A stretch of DNA of 64,000 nucleotides from an uncultured Ectothiorhodospiraceae bacterium (GTDB lineage: Bacteria; Pseudomonadota; Gammaproteobacteria; UBA9214): NCBI GenBank assembly GCA_947258545.1, contig CAMYJI010000009.1, forward strand, positions 1-64,000. The letters run 5' to 3'. The translations under genes were made by a program, and so were the position numbers. Positions 11,942 through 21,800 of this stretch are shown one piece after another. The notes beneath the pieces are model-generated. The model was not told the origin of the DNA. It searched no databases and was given only the letters and a program-made list of their open reading frames with translations. Position 1 is the stretch's first letter; each line of letters opens with the position of its first letter.

Positions 11942-12886
11942 TCAAGGTCTTGCTTCAGCTCCGGAATATCCCAGGGGTGAGGGCAGGGCACGGTGTGCCG
12001 GGATGTTGCTGACGTCCCAGTGTTCGATGGCCCAGTCCCGGAGTTCATCAATGCGGGCGTCCCCGGGCGAGTCCGGCAGTTCCTGGTGCAGAAAGCGCAG
12101 TACGTCCAGCAGGACGGCAGTCCTGCGGTCGCGGCCGATAGGGCGGGCACAGGTTTGCTTGCTGAGTTTATCGCCTGTGCTGGTGACGGCAACCGGCAGG
12201 TGTAGATAGGCCGGTGTCGGGAGCTCCAGCAGTTGCTGCAGGTAGATCTGCCGGGGTGTCGACTCCAGCAGGTCGACCCCGCGCACGATATGCGTCATCT
12301 CCTGCTCGGCATCATCCACCACCACCGCCAGTTGATAGGCAATGAGACTATCGGCGCGCAGTACGATGAAATCACCGACCTCCTCACTGAGTGACTGCCG
12401 GGTGCTTCCCTGCAGCCGGTCATTCAGGCCGGTCGACCCGGGTTCGACGCGCACGCGCAGGGAACGTGGTGTGCGTCCCGGCAGGATGCCATTACGACAG
12501 GTGCCCGGGTAGACACCCGCGGTCCCGTGCTTGAGCGTGCTGTCGGCGATCTCCCTGCGTGTGCAGGCGCAGCCGTACAGGTAGCCGTATCGACGCAGCC
12601 GGTCGAGGGCGGAGGTGTAGTGCTCACTGCGCAGGCTCTGGTACACCACCGATCCATCCCATTCCAGGCCGAAGGCGTCCAGGGTCCTCAGGATATCGTC
12701 CGCGGCCCCGCTGACCTCGCGTGGCGGATCGATGTCCTCGATGCGCACCAGCCATTCCCCGTTATGCGCGCGGGCGTCGAGGTAGCTGCCGACGGCCGCT
12801 ACCAGCGAGCCGAAGTGCAGGGGACCCGTCGGTGAGGGTGCGAAGCGGCCACGATAGGGTGTACGGGAGAGTTCGTCGGCTGGCAT
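11942..12886 (-). CDS. gluQ: Glutamyl-Q tRNA(Asp) synthetase
   Basis: GluQRS is a truncated GluRS paralogue that attaches glutamate to the queuosine base at position 34 of tRNA-Asp. The 314 residues show only the catalytic half: the HIGH-like segment in RFAPSPTGPLHFGS, RIEDIDPPRE, the zinc-site cysteines around GCACTRREI, HIVRGVDLL and the KLSKQ loop standing for KMSKS. No anticodon-binding domain is present, which separates it from GltX. It follows dksA on the same strand across a terminator, an arrangement also known in E. coli. A queuosine gene, queF, lies 5.5 kb away. Confidence 0.95.
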   Translation of the reverse strand: MPADELSRTPYRGRFAPSPTGPLHFGSLVAAVGSYLDARAHNGEWLVRIEDIDPPREVSGAADDILRTLDAFGLEWDGSVVYQSLRSEHYTSALDRLRRYGYLYGCACTRREIADSTLKHGTAGVYPGTCRNGILPGRTPRSLRVRVEPGSTGLNDRLQGSTRQSLSEEVGDFIVLRADSLIAYQLAVVVDDAEQEMTHIVRGVDLLESTPRQIYLQQLLELPTPAYLHLPVAVTSTGDKLSKQTCARPIGRDRRTAVLLDVLRFLHQELPDSPGDARIDELRDWAIEHWDVSNIPAHRALPSPLGYSGAEARP

Positions 12887-12902
12887 ATCTGGGAACTATA
12901 AA

Positions 12903-12934
12903 ACAACAAGGCCGGCATGTGCCGGCCTTGTTGT
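12903..12934 (-). terminator. Rho-independent terminator between dksA and gluQ
   Basis: Perfect 15-bp arms (12903-12917 and 12920-12934; ACAACAAGGCCGGCA against its reverse complement) enclose a 2-base loop. Read on the minus strand, the stem ends in TTGTTGT and runs into TTTAT. It lies 22 bp after the dksA stop and just before the gluQ start, so gluQ expression probably depends on read-through or its own promoter. Confidence 0.88.
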
Positions 12935-12955
12935 CAGTCAAGCATTCAACGCCGT

Positions 12956-13657
12956 TCAGCTCATCTGTTTTTCCTTGATTTCATCGAGTATCTTGCAGTC
13001 GATACACAAGGTGGCAGTCGGCCGCGCCTCGAGACGTTTGACACCGATCTCGACACCGCAGGCCTCGCAGTAGCCATATTCGCTGTTTTCCAGGTTCTGC
13101 ATCGACTCGTCGATCTTCTTGATCAGCTTGCGTTCGCGGTCACGGGCCCGCAACTCCATGCTGAACTCGGATTCCTGGGTCGCACGGTCGTTGGGGTCCG
13201 GGAAATTGGCTGCGTCATCCTGCATGTGATGCACCGTGCGGTCGACTTCTTCCATCAGTTCCTTTTTCCAGGTCAACAGGATGTTTCTGAAGTGCTTGAC
13301 ATGGCTATCGTTCATGTACTCCTCGCCCTTCTTTTCCTTGTAGGGGGCGATGCCGGGTACCGGCCCGACCTGCGATCCGGCCTGCGACGGGGTTATTCTG
13401 GCAGCGGTCTTTTTCCGGGGGGCGACCTTCTTCACGGCGGCCTTTTTCCTGGGGGCGGCCTTCTTCACGGCGGCTTTTTTCCTGGGGGCAGCCTTTTTCT
13501 TGGGCGCGGCCTTTTTCTTGGGGGTGGCCTTCTTCACCGTCTTGCGGGCCGGGGTCTTCTTCTTTACCGGGGCCTTGCGGCTGACGGTCTTCTTTTTCGT
13601 GGTGGTTTTCTTTTTCGCCGTGGTCTTGGGTTTCGCTGATTTCTTTTTGACAGCCAT
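12956..13657 (-). CDS. dksA: RNA polymerase-binding transcription factor DksA with H1-like N-terminal tail
   Basis: DksA enters the RNA polymerase secondary channel and works with ppGpp in the stringent response. The 233-residue product has two parts. Residues 1 to about 95 are low-complexity Lys/Ala/Pro repeats (KKKAAPRKKAAVKK-type units) resembling histone H1 tails. From about 110 on it is a normal DksA: a coiled coil with the tip motif DPNDRA and a C4 zinc finger (CEACG... CIDC). E. coli DksA has 151 residues and no such tail. I chose ATG 13657 (MAVKKKSAKPK) with a GGAG upstream; an upstream in-frame ATG at 13705 lacks a ribosome site. Confidence 0.95.
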   Translation of the reverse strand: MAVKKKSAKPKTTAKKKTTTKKKTVSRKAPVKKKTPARKTVKKATPKKKAAPKKKAAPRKKAAVKKAAPRKKAAVKKVAPRKKTAARITPSQAGSQVGPVPGIAPYKEKKGEEYMNDSHVKHFRNILLTWKKELMEEVDRTVHHMQDDAANFPDPNDRATQESEFSMELRARDRERKLIKKIDESMQNLENSEYGYCEACGVEIGVKRLEARPTATLCIDCKILDEIKEKQMS

Positions 13658-13908
13658 GTACACTATCTCCAGAAACAGATCATTTGATAAACTGTTTCCA
13701 ATCAAGGAATTAAAAAATTCAAGTTCGCTGGCAGATTGTTGTTATGTGTAGGCTTGCCAATTCAGGGGCGTTATTTATACGCCTCTTTTGGCATTAGTCA
13801 AGAACCGTTTCAGCAGTAAAATCATGGCTTTCACCGCGGCTGACCAGGATTGGGGGAGTCGGCTGCGCCCGGTCCGGAGAGATTCACCATGCATGAGGTC
13901 AAACAACC

Positions 13909-14700
13909 GTGTCCTGCCTGAAGGCCCTGCTGTTCGATGTGGACGGGACCCTGGCCGATACCGAGGAGATCCACCGCAGCGCATTCAATGCCGCCTTCTC
14001 GGCGGCTGGTCTCGACTGGTGCTGGGAGCGGGCACTGTACCACCAACTGCTGGAGGTCACCGGCGGGCGGGAGCGGATCCGTCACTACCTCGACCGCTAC
14101 CGGCCGGATTTCGAGCGTCCCGCTGACCTCGACGGATTTATCGCCGGGCTGCACCGTGACAAGACGGAGCACTATGTGGGGATGCTGGCCAGGGGCCATG
14201 TCCCGCTGCGTCCGGGGGTCGAACGCCTGATGCAAGAGGCGCGCACCGGCGGGTTGCGCCTGGCGATCGTCACCACGACCACGCCCGCGAATGTCACCAG
14301 CCTGCTGACACACAGCTTTGCGGCGGACACCAGCGGCTGGTTCGATGTGATCGCGGCGGGTGACGTGGTGGCGCACAAGAAGCCGGCGCCGGACATCTAC
14401 CACTATGCATTACAGCAGACTGGACTGGCGGCCGCCGAGTGCCTGGCCTTCGAGGACTCGGTGAACGGGCTCAGGTCAGCCCTGTCCGCCGGTGTCGACA
14501 CCCTGATTACCCTGAACCGTTTTACCGCCGACCATGATTTCAGCGGTGCGGCCGTGGTGCTGGACCAGCTTGGCGAACCCGGCAATCCCTGCCGCCTGAT
14601 CGAGGGGGACCAGGATCCGGGCGGGCTGGTGGACACGGCCTACCTGCAGCGGCTGTACGCACACTGCCGCGAACGGCGCGAGCGTGCGCAACGGGACTGA
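13909..14700 (+). CDS. HAD-superfamily phosphatase, CbbY/beta-phosphoglucomutase type
   Basis: The 263-residue protein shows all four HAD motifs: DVDGTLADTEE (nucleophile Asp10, acid Asp12), a motif II Thr in AIVTTTTP, Lys in HKKPAPDIY and acids in AFEDSVNGLRSA. A helical C1 cap sits between motifs I and II. It most resembles CbbY-like enzymes; CbbY removes xylulose-1,5-bisphosphate in Calvin-cycle organisms, but the substrate here is unknown and no Rubisco genes are visible. The start is GTG 13909, since both nearby ATGs are out of frame. The aminotransferase gene begins 12 bp downstream. Confidence 0.85.
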   Translation: MSCLKALLFDVDGTLADTEEIHRSAFNAAFSAAGLDWCWERALYHQLLEVTGGRERIRHYLDRYRPDFERPADLDGFIAGLHRDKTEHYVGMLARGHVPLRPGVERLMQEARTGGLRLAIVTTTTPANVTSLLTHSFAADTSGWFDVIAAGDVVAHKKPAPDIYHYALQQTGLAAAECLAFEDSVNGLRSALSAGVDTLITLNRFTADHDFSGAAVVLDQLGEPGNPCRLIEGDQDPGGLVDTAYLQRLYAHCRERRERAQRD

Positions 14701-14712
14701 GGGCTTGCCGCC

Positions 14713-15870
14713 ATGACGCAACGTGCCGAGCGCATGAATGCCATCCAGCCGTTCCATGTCATGGCCTTGCTTGCACGTGCGCGTGAACTGGAGGCCGCGG
14801 GGCGTTCCATTATCCACATGGAAATCGGCGAACCGGACTATGTCACGCCGCAGCCGGTCATCGATGCCGGTATCAGGGCACTGACGGAAGGGCACACGCA
14901 CTACACCCCCGCCGTCGGGTTAGCGGCATTGCGCGAGCGGATCTCGGTGTTCTACCGCGAGCGTTACGGGGTCGATGTTGCCACCCGGCGCATCATCATC
15001 ACGCCTGGCGCCTCGGCGGCCCTGCAACTGGTGATGGCGGTGCTGGTCAATCCGGGTGACACGGTGTTGATGGCCGATCCCGGCTATCCCTGCAATCGCA
15101 ATTTTGTCTATCTCTTGAACGGCGAGCCGCAGGGCCTGCCGGTCGACGCCTCCACGGACTATCAGCCCGGCCCCGCGCAGGTCGATGCGGTGTGGACGCC
15201 ACGTACCAGTGCCTTGCTGGTGGCATCACCCGCCAACCCGACCGGGACGCTGCTGACGCAGCAGGCGCTCAGCGAGCTGTACGAGGTGGTGATGGCGCGC
15301 AACGGCAGCCTGGTGGTGGACGAGATCTACCACGGCCTGACCTACGCGGCCCCGGCAAGCACGGCGCTATCGGTGTCCGACGCCATCTTCGTGGTCAACA
15401 GTTTTTCAAAATACTTCGGCATGACCGGCTGGCGCCTGGGCTGGCTGGTCGCGCCTCAGGACTATGTGGCGGATATCGACAAGCTGGCACAGAACCTGTT
15501 CCTGGCGGCGCCTACCCTGGCGCAATACGCGGCGCTGAGTGCCTTCGAAGCCGATAACATCGCCATACTGGAACAGCGCCGGGAGGTGTTCCGGCAACGC
15601 CGTGATTACCTGCTGCCCGCGCTGCGTGAGCTCGGATTCGATATCCCGGTGACGCCGGAGGGCGCCTTCTACCTGTATGCCGATTGCAGCCGCTTCACCG
15701 ACGACAGCTATCGCTTCTCCAAACAACTGCTGGAGGAGGCGGGCGTGGCGATCACACCGGGCATCGACTTCGGCACCCACCAACCGGAACGGCATGTGCG
15801 CTTCGCCTACACCACCTCGCTGGAGAAATTGCAGGAGGGCGTGCGGCGGCTGCGGGAGTATCTGAAGTAA
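14713..15870 (+). CDS. Class I/II PLP-dependent aminotransferase
   Basis: This 385-residue fold-type I aminotransferase has the family landmarks: MEIGEPDY near residue 40, a phosphate-site TPGASAALQL, ASPANPTGTL, VVDEIYHGL (Asp203 and Tyr206 contact PLP) and NSFSKYFGMTGWRLGW, where Lys233 forms the internal aldimine. The C-terminal HVRFAYTTSLEKL supplies the substrate-carboxylate Arg. It resembles the AspC/AlaA-like subgroup, but the amino donor cannot be told from sequence. It is probably co-transcribed with the preceding HAD gene. Confidence 0.9.
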   Translation: MTQRAERMNAIQPFHVMALLARARELEAAGRSIIHMEIGEPDYVTPQPVIDAGIRALTEGHTHYTPAVGLAALRERISVFYRERYGVDVATRRIIITPGASAALQLVMAVLVNPGDTVLMADPGYPCNRNFVYLLNGEPQGLPVDASTDYQPGPAQVDAVWTPRTSALLVASPANPTGTLLTQQALSELYEVVMARNGSLVVDEIYHGLTYAAPASTALSVSDAIFVVNSFSKYFGMTGWRLGWLVAPQDYVADIDKLAQNLFLAAPTLAQYAALSAFEADNIAILEQRREVFRQRRDYLLPALRELGFDIPVTPEGAFYLYADCSRFTDDSYRFSKQLLEEAGVAITPGIDFGTHQPERHVRFAYTTSLEKLQEGVRRLREYLK

Positions 15871-16267
15871 CTATTTCTGACGCGGGCTTCCGCGCCCGCC
15901 ACCCAAAGAAAGGAGACGAAAAGAAAAGGCGCCCGGAGGCTTGATCGCACCATTCTTGTAAATTCTCCGCAGGAAGAATTTCCTGCGCTTCTCGCATCAA
16001 TCGGTGCTCGTCGAACTCGCAATCGCAAACGGCGCGATTACTCAAACAGGCTACTCGCTTCCCCCGATTGATGCTGTGTTGCTCGGCTGCGCCTACGGGT
16101 ATTGTGATTGAGAAGTAGATGGTAGGATTTTTGGGAAATGCACTATGCGCATGTTAATCATTCACCGGATCGGTGTTTTTACAATAATTTTCTTTTTTTC
16201 TTTTCTTTGCGCCCTCCGCGTCTCCGCGGTGAATGGTTTTTTATATTTCAATACCTGTCGTACAAGG
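15871..16267. other. Intergenic repeat-rich stretch, no gene
   Basis: No convincing gene lies in these 397 bp between convergent genes. It holds a GCGGGC/GCCCGC hairpin (about 15882-15900), a GCAGGAA/TTCCTGC palindrome (about 15969-15986), an 11-bp inverted repeat GCATCAATCGG (15994-16004) with CCGATTGATGC (16064-16074), a pyrimidine-rich tract and one copy of the CACCGCGGAGACGCGGAG-type repeat on the minus strand (16205-16232). It looks like accumulated short repeat debris. Confidence 0.6.
16205..16232 (-). repeat. Short dispersed repeat, CACCGCGGAGACGCGGAG family
   Basis: The minus strand reads TCACCGCGGAGACGCGGAGG followed by GCGCAAAG, the same family as the five copies at 33.46-33.84 kb. 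It lies 27 bp or more after the end of cysZ. Confidence 0.75.
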
Positions 16268-17002
16268 CTAGGTACTTTCCCTGAATTCTCCCACCCACAT
16301 TGCCGTGGCACCGGCCACCGAGGCCGTCATGGCGAAGAAGTTCACCACCGGGATCATGGTCATCAGCAACGAGCCGCCGCCAAAGCCGTAGGCGAGCAGC
16401 CTGCGGCTGCGCAGGCGCTTGCGTTGCTCGGCGAAACGCATTGAATGGTTGCCCATCGGGTAGTCGGCGTATTCGATGGCGAGCATCCAGGCGCTGAAAA
16501 GCACCCACAGGAACGGCGCGGCCAGGTTGACGGCCGGGATCAGGAACAGCAGCCCCAGCGGCAGGGCGCGCAGCAGGAAATAGAGCAGTTTGCGCAACTC
16601 AGACAGCAGGCTCGGGACGATGTCCCTGAGAAGTGCCTGCCAGCCGCCGGTGTCCTCCAGCGGGGCGCCGGTGAGGTGGCGTTCCACGGCCTCGGCCAGC
16701 AGGCCATTGAAGGGCGCGGCAATCAGGTTGGTCACCAGGGAAAAGGTGTAGAACACCAGCAGTACTGCGGTCAGCACGAATATTGGCCACAACAGGTAGC
16801 GCATCCAGTCAAGCCAGCCCGGCAGCCAGCCGAGCAGCCAGCCCAGCAGGATCTCCAGCAACTGGATGCTGACCACGATGCCGGCGCTGAACAGCACCGT
16901 GCTGACCAGCAGGGGCACGGCGACATAGCGGCGCAGCCCGGGCTGGCGCATCAGCTTGAGCCCCTGGCGGAGGTAGCGTACTCCCTTGATGACGTCTTTC
17001 AT
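16268..17002 (-). CDS. cysZ: Sulfate transporter CysZ (EI24 family membrane protein)
   Basis: CysZ imports sulfate across the inner membrane for cysteine synthesis. The 244-residue protein has four to six hydrophobic segments (about 30-50, 68-95, 140-175, 205-235) and family motifs including the N-terminal KGVRYLRQGLKLMRQPGLRRYV, NLIAAPFNGLLAEAVE and EYADYPMGNH. The start overlaps the stop of the upstream FGGY kinase by 4 bp (ATGA), so the two are translationally coupled. A role in sulfate uptake is inferred from the family. Confidence 0.93.
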   Translation of the reverse strand: MKDVIKGVRYLRQGLKLMRQPGLRRYVAVPLLVSTVLFSAGIVVSIQLLEILLGWLLGWLPGWLDWMRYLLWPIFVLTAVLLVFYTFSLVTNLIAAPFNGLLAEAVERHLTGAPLEDTGGWQALLRDIVPSLLSELRKLLYFLLRALPLGLLFLIPAVNLAAPFLWVLFSAWMLAIEYADYPMGNHSMRFAEQRKRLRSRRLLAYGFGGGSLLMTMIPVVNFFAMTASVAGATAMWVGEFREST

Positions 17003-18288
17003 GGTGTTTGCCGCGCTCCTGTCAGGCCCTGCCGGGCCAGCAGGGCGGCGCCGTAGGCGGCCTCCTGGTGCCGGGCGGCACTGACCGGAACCCCGAGTAG
17101 TGTCTCACGGATGCGGCGCCAGGCGGCATTGACGGCGCCGCCGCCCACGGTTTGGATGCGTCGCGGGTAGGGTGCACCCAGTCGTTCCAGCAAGCGGTAG
17201 CCACGCGCCTCGATGGCCGCGATCCCTTCCAGCAGGCCTTGCAGGAATTGGCCGTCGTCAGCCGGCCGTGGTGTCAACCTTGGCTGGAGCCCGGGGTCGT
17301 TCTCGGGGAAGCGCTCTCCGGGGGACGGCAGGGGGTAGTAGTCCAGCCCGGTGGGCCGCTCCGGCTGCAGGCTGACCGTGAGGCGCTCGATGTCCGCCTG
17401 ACTGAAGTATTGGCGCAGGACACCGCCGCCGCTGTTGGAGGCGCCGCCCACCAGCCAGTCGTCACCCAGGCGGTGGCTGTAGACTCCGTATTCCGGCGCG
17501 GACACCGGTTGGGCGGAGCGGACCTTGAGTACCAGGGTGCTGCCCAGCGCTGTGACGGCCTCGCCGGGACCGGCGCCGGTGGCAATGAAGCCGGCCGTGC
17601 TGTCGGTGGTGCCACTGACGATACGGGTACCCGAGGCGAAACCCCAGCGCCGGCAATACTCTGTCGTCATGACGCCGACGGGCCGGCCGGCCGGGACGAC
17701 CTCGGGCAACAGGCGGCGTTCGACGCCCAGTTCATCCAGCCAGCCGGGCCAGTCGCGCATGACCGGGTCGTAGCCGAGTTTCAGGGCATTGTTCTCGTCC
17801 GTGATCCCGTAGCGGCCCGCCAGCCGGCCGCTGAGCCAGTCGGCCTGGTGCAGGGCGAAACGGGCATTGCCCGCCGCACCGGAGGCCTGCAGGTAAAGCA
17901 GCTTGGCCAAGCTGGAGCTGGCTCCGTGGGCGGCGCTTGCGGCGGGTGCCCGGACGCTGATCTGTCGTGCCTGTTCCACGGCGCGTGCGTCGTTGTACAT
18001 CAGGGCGGGTGTCAGTGGCCGACCCCGCGCGTCCGCCAGCAGCAGGGTGGCCGAGGTGGCGTCGATCGCGAGGCCGGCCACGGTCTCCAGCGGGACCTGA
18101 CATCGCAGCGCGTCCAGGGCCTTGTCGAGCGCGTCCCACCAGTCCTGCGGGTTCTGCTCCAGCCCGCTGCCGTGGCGTTGCGACTGGTGCAGTGCCACGC
18201 GGGTTTCGGCCTGCACCCGACCGTGGGCATCGATGACGCAGCTGCGGCAGCCGGAGGTGCCGAGATCGATGCCGAGGTACAGTGACAT
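16999..18288 (-). CDS. FGGY-family carbohydrate kinase
   Basis: The 429-residue protein is an actin-fold sugar kinase. The N-terminal phosphate-1 motif LGIDLGTSGCRS, the AIDATSATLLL segment, SGTTDSTAGFIATGAG (phosphate-2 region) and VGGGAVNAAWRRI (adenosine motif) are all visible. The overall pattern is nearest the xylulokinase/D-ribulose-kinase side of FGGY proteins. It is shorter than typical xylulokinase (about 480), so the pentulose D-ribulose is a reasonable guess, not a demonstration. It lies downstream of queF and overlaps cysZ by 4 bp. Confidence 0.85.
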   Translation of the reverse strand: MSLYLGIDLGTSGCRSCVIDAHGRVQAETRVALHQSQRHGSGLEQNPQDWWDALDKALDALRCQVPLETVAGLAIDATSATLLLADARGRPLTPALMYNDARAVEQARQISVRAPAASAAHGASSSLAKLLYLQASGAAGNARFALHQADWLSGRLAGRYGITDENNALKLGYDPVMRDWPGWLDELGVERRLLPEVVPAGRPVGVMTTEYCRRWGFASGTRIVSGTTDSTAGFIATGAGPGEAVTALGSTLVLKVRSAQPVSAPEYGVYSHRLGDDWLVGGASNSGGGVLRQYFSQADIERLTVSLQPERPTGLDYYPLPSPGERFPENDPGLQPRLTPRPADDGQFLQGLLEGIAAIEARGYRLLERLGAPYPRRIQTVGGGAVNAAWRRIRETLLGVPVSAARHQEAAYGAALLARQGLTGARQTP

Positions 18289-18366
18289 GGTGGCTGGGGT
18301 CCTCGCCGGGGTGACAGGGACGGGTGGCGCGGTGACGAATACTGAAGCGTGGGCCCGGGCCCGTTG

Positions 18367-18777
18367 TCAGCCGAGGTCAACCGGGGGTAGCGGGGACCAG
18401 CCGGCCTGACGGTGCTCGATCACCACGTCGGTATAAATGCCGCCGCGTACATTGAATTTCGCGCGCAGCCGCATGAACCGCGGCTGGCAGGTGGCCACCA
18501 GGTCATCGAGGATGCGGTTGGTGACATCCTCGTGGAAGGCCCCTGCGTCGCGGAACGACCAGATATACAATTTCAGGGACTTGAGCTCGACGCACAGGGC
18601 ATCGGGGACGTATTCCAGGTGCAGGGTGGCGAAATCCGGTTGCCCGGTCTTCGGGCACAGGCAGGTGAATTCCGGGATCCGTATGCGGATGGTGTAGTCG
18701 CGATCCGGGTGGGGATTGGCGAAGGTTTCCAGGTCGGTACGTGGCTTTGTCGGCATGGGCGGCAGGGTACTAGACAC
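18367..18777 (-). CDS. queF: NADPH-dependent 7-cyano-7-deazaguanine reductase QueF (type I)
   Basis: QueF reduces preQ0 to preQ1 in queuosine synthesis. The 136-residue length marks the short, unimodular type (B. subtilis-like, not the long E. coli form). The active-site Cys lies in [13 protein letters not shown] (Cys41), followed by the QueF motif [14 protein letters not shown] and FHEDVTNRI with catalytic acid and NADPH contacts, then RGGIYTDV. It is transcribed leftward, divergent from smc across about 75 bp, and heads a likely operon with the FGGY kinase and cysZ. Confidence 0.95.
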   Translation of the reverse strand: MSSTLPPMPTKPRTDLETFANPHPDRDYTIRIRIPEFTCLCPKTGQPDFATLHLEYVPDALCVELKSLKLYIWSFRDAGAFHEDVTNRILDDLVATCQPRFMRLRAKFNVRGGIYTDVVIEHRQAGWSPLPPVDLG

Positions 18778-18852
18778 AAGATAGTGGGTGCAAGCGCGGC
18801 CTGATTACAAAAGGTTGTATCTGGCGGCGTATATCTTGTATCTTTGCCGTCC

Positions 18853-21800
18853 ATGCAGTTGACCAAGATTAAGCTGGCCGGGTTCAAGTCCTTCGTCGAT
18901 CCCACCACGATCTATCTCCCATCCCACCTGGTCGGCGTGGTCGGCCCCAACGGCTGCGGAAAATCCAATATTATCGATGCCGTGCGCTGGGTCATGGGGG
19001 AGAGTTCCGCCAAGCACCTGCGCGGCGATTCCATGGCAGATGTCATTTTCAACGGCTCGACGGCGCGCAAGCCGGTGGGGCATGCCAGCATCGAGCTGGC
19101 GTTCGACAACTCCGACGGCACCGTGGCCGGCCAGTATGCCGGCTATAACGAGATTTCCATCCGCCGCCAGGTGTCCCGTGACGGGACGTCCACCTACTTC
19201 CTCAATGGTTCGCGCTGCCGCCGCCGCGACATTACCGATATCTTCCTGGGCACCGGGCTGGGTCCGCGCAGTTATTCCATTATCGAACAGGGCATGATTT
19301 CACGCCTGATCGAGGCCAAGCCGGACGACCTGCGCGCCTTCCTCGAGGAAGCGGCCGGCATTTCCAAGTACAAGGAACGCCGGCGCGAGACCGAGAACCG
19401 CATCCGTCACACGCGGGAGAACCTCGACCGTCTCAACGACCTGCTCGAGGAGATCGAGAAACAGCTCGACAAGCTGAAGCGCCAGGCGCGTGCGGCGGGG
19501 CGTTTCAAGGAACTCAAGGAGGAAGAGCGCCAGGTCAAGGCAGAACTGCTCGCCCTGCGCTACAGCGCCTTGCATGAAAACTGTAGCAACCGGGAACGCC
19601 AGATACAGGCGGACGAACTCGAGATGGAGTCGGAACTGGCCGCGCAACGCGCCATCGAGGCCGAGCTGGAAAGACTGCGTGCCAGCCTGACGGATACCAA
19701 CGACACCTTCAATAGCGTACAGGGCCGTTATTACAAGCTGGGTGCGGATGTCGCACGGATCGAACAGGCCATCCAGCACAGCAAGGAATCACGCCAGCAA
19801 CAACAACTGGAACTGGAACGCGCCGAGCGGACACTGGGCGAAGTCGGCGAGCACATCGAACATGACGCCAGGCAGATCGAGGAACTGGTGCGGGACATCG
19901 ATGCCATCGAGCCGGAGCTGGTCGGGGCGCGCGAGCGTGCCGAGCAGTCCGCCGTCGTATTGGGTGATGCCGAGCAGGCGATGCATGCCTGGCAGGAGGA
20001 ATGGAACGAGTTCAACCAGCGCTCGGCGGACAGTTCCCAGTCGGCACAGGTAGAGCGCACCCGCATCGACCACCTCGAACGTCACATACAGCAGCTGGAA
20101 GAACGCCTGCAGCGCATGGACCAGGAGCAACAGAACCTGGATAACTCCACGCTCGAGTCCGAGATCGACCAGCTGATCAACGCGGCCACCGACCAGGAGG
20201 CGCTGGCGGCCGCCAAGCAGTCGCTGCTGGTCTCGGCCAACACCCGTATTACGGAGATTCGCGCCGGAATCGAACAGCAGGAGCAGGAACTCAGCACCCT
20301 GCAGAGCTCGCACCATGGCCTGCGCGGTCGTCTGTCATCTCTGGAAACCCTGCAGCAGGCCGCGCTTGGACAGCGTTCCGACCGGGTCAGCGGCTGGCTG
20401 GAATCGCAGGGCCTCAACGAGGCGCCGCGCCTGGCCCAGCAGATCCAGGTCGAATCCGGTTGGGAACATGCGGTCGAAACCGTGCTGGGCTCCTACCTGG
20501 AAGCAGTGTGTGTCGACGGGCTGGACGACGCGGAGCGCATGCTCACCGGTCTGGAGCAGGGGGCGATCTCGCTGTTCGATACCCGGGGGAGTATCGGTAA
20601 CGGGTGTTCCACGGACCGGCTGGGCCCCTTGACCGACAAGGTACAGGCGCCCTGGTCGATGGACGCCGTGCTGGACGGTGTGTATGCCGCCGACACGCTG
20701 CACCAGGCGCTGGAACTGCTGGAGTCCATCGCCGCACACGAGTCCATCGTGACCCGGGACGGCATCTGGCTGGGCCGGGGTTGGTTGCGGGTCGCACGTG
20801 ATGCGGACGAGAAGGCCGGTGTGCTGCAGCGGGAACGTGAGATAGGCCAGCTGCAGGAAGAGATCGGTGAACAGGCGGGCCGCATTGAGACCTTGCGCAA
20901 CAGCATAAGCGAGGCCCGTACCGCGCAGATCGTTGCCGAGGAGGAGCGCGAGCAGCTACAGGAAGGCTACAACCAGGCGCATCGCCAGGCGAGCGAATTG
21001 CAGGCCAGGATGACCTCCTGCAAGTCAAGCATCGAGCTCCACCAGACCCGCAGCCAGGATGTCCTCAAAGAGACCGAGGAATTGCGTGTCCAGAAGGTAC
21101 GCGAACAGGAGGAATATGCCGCGGCACAGGCGCGTATGCAGGAAGCGCTGAACGACATCGAGACGCTGACGGCCGAACGTGAAGAACGCACCCGGCGCCA
21201 GCAGGCCCTGACGAGTGCTCTGGACGATGCCCGCGAGCAGGCCCGTGGCGCCCAGCAGTCCGTGCATGATCTGGCACTGCGGGCGGAATCGATGCGCACC
21301 GCGCGCAGCTCTATCGAGCAGAATCTGCAACGCATGCGCGAACAGTCCCGGCAATTGGTCAGTCGTCGTGACGAACTCGGCGGCATACTGGCACACGGCG
21401 ACACGCCCATTGCCGAACTGGAGACCGAGCTGGGCACCTTGCTGTCCCAGCGCATGGAAGTGGAGACAGAACTCTCCAGCGCGCGCAAGCAGGTCGAGGA
21501 TATCGAGCACGGCGTGCGTGAGCAGGACCAGGAGCGGGTACGCAAGGAACGCAGCGTCAGCACCCGGCGCGAGCAGATCGAACAGGAGCGCATGGCCTGG
21601 CAGGAGATCAAGGTCCGCAGCGACACCCTGATGGAGCAGATCAACGAGGCCGGTTTCGACTACCCCGAACTGTTAGCCTCAATCGATGAAGAGACCACGG
21701 TCGATGCCTGGTCAGAACGGGTGGAACAGCTTGAAAAACGCATCCAGAGGCTCGGACCGATCAACCTGGCCGCGATCGAGGAATACGATGAGGAGTCCCA

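Noticed and set aside
13350-13751. Plus-strand open frame opposite the DksA tail
   Set aside because: It is the mirror of the Lys/Ala repeat DNA (Phe/Leu-rich product) and has no independent support.
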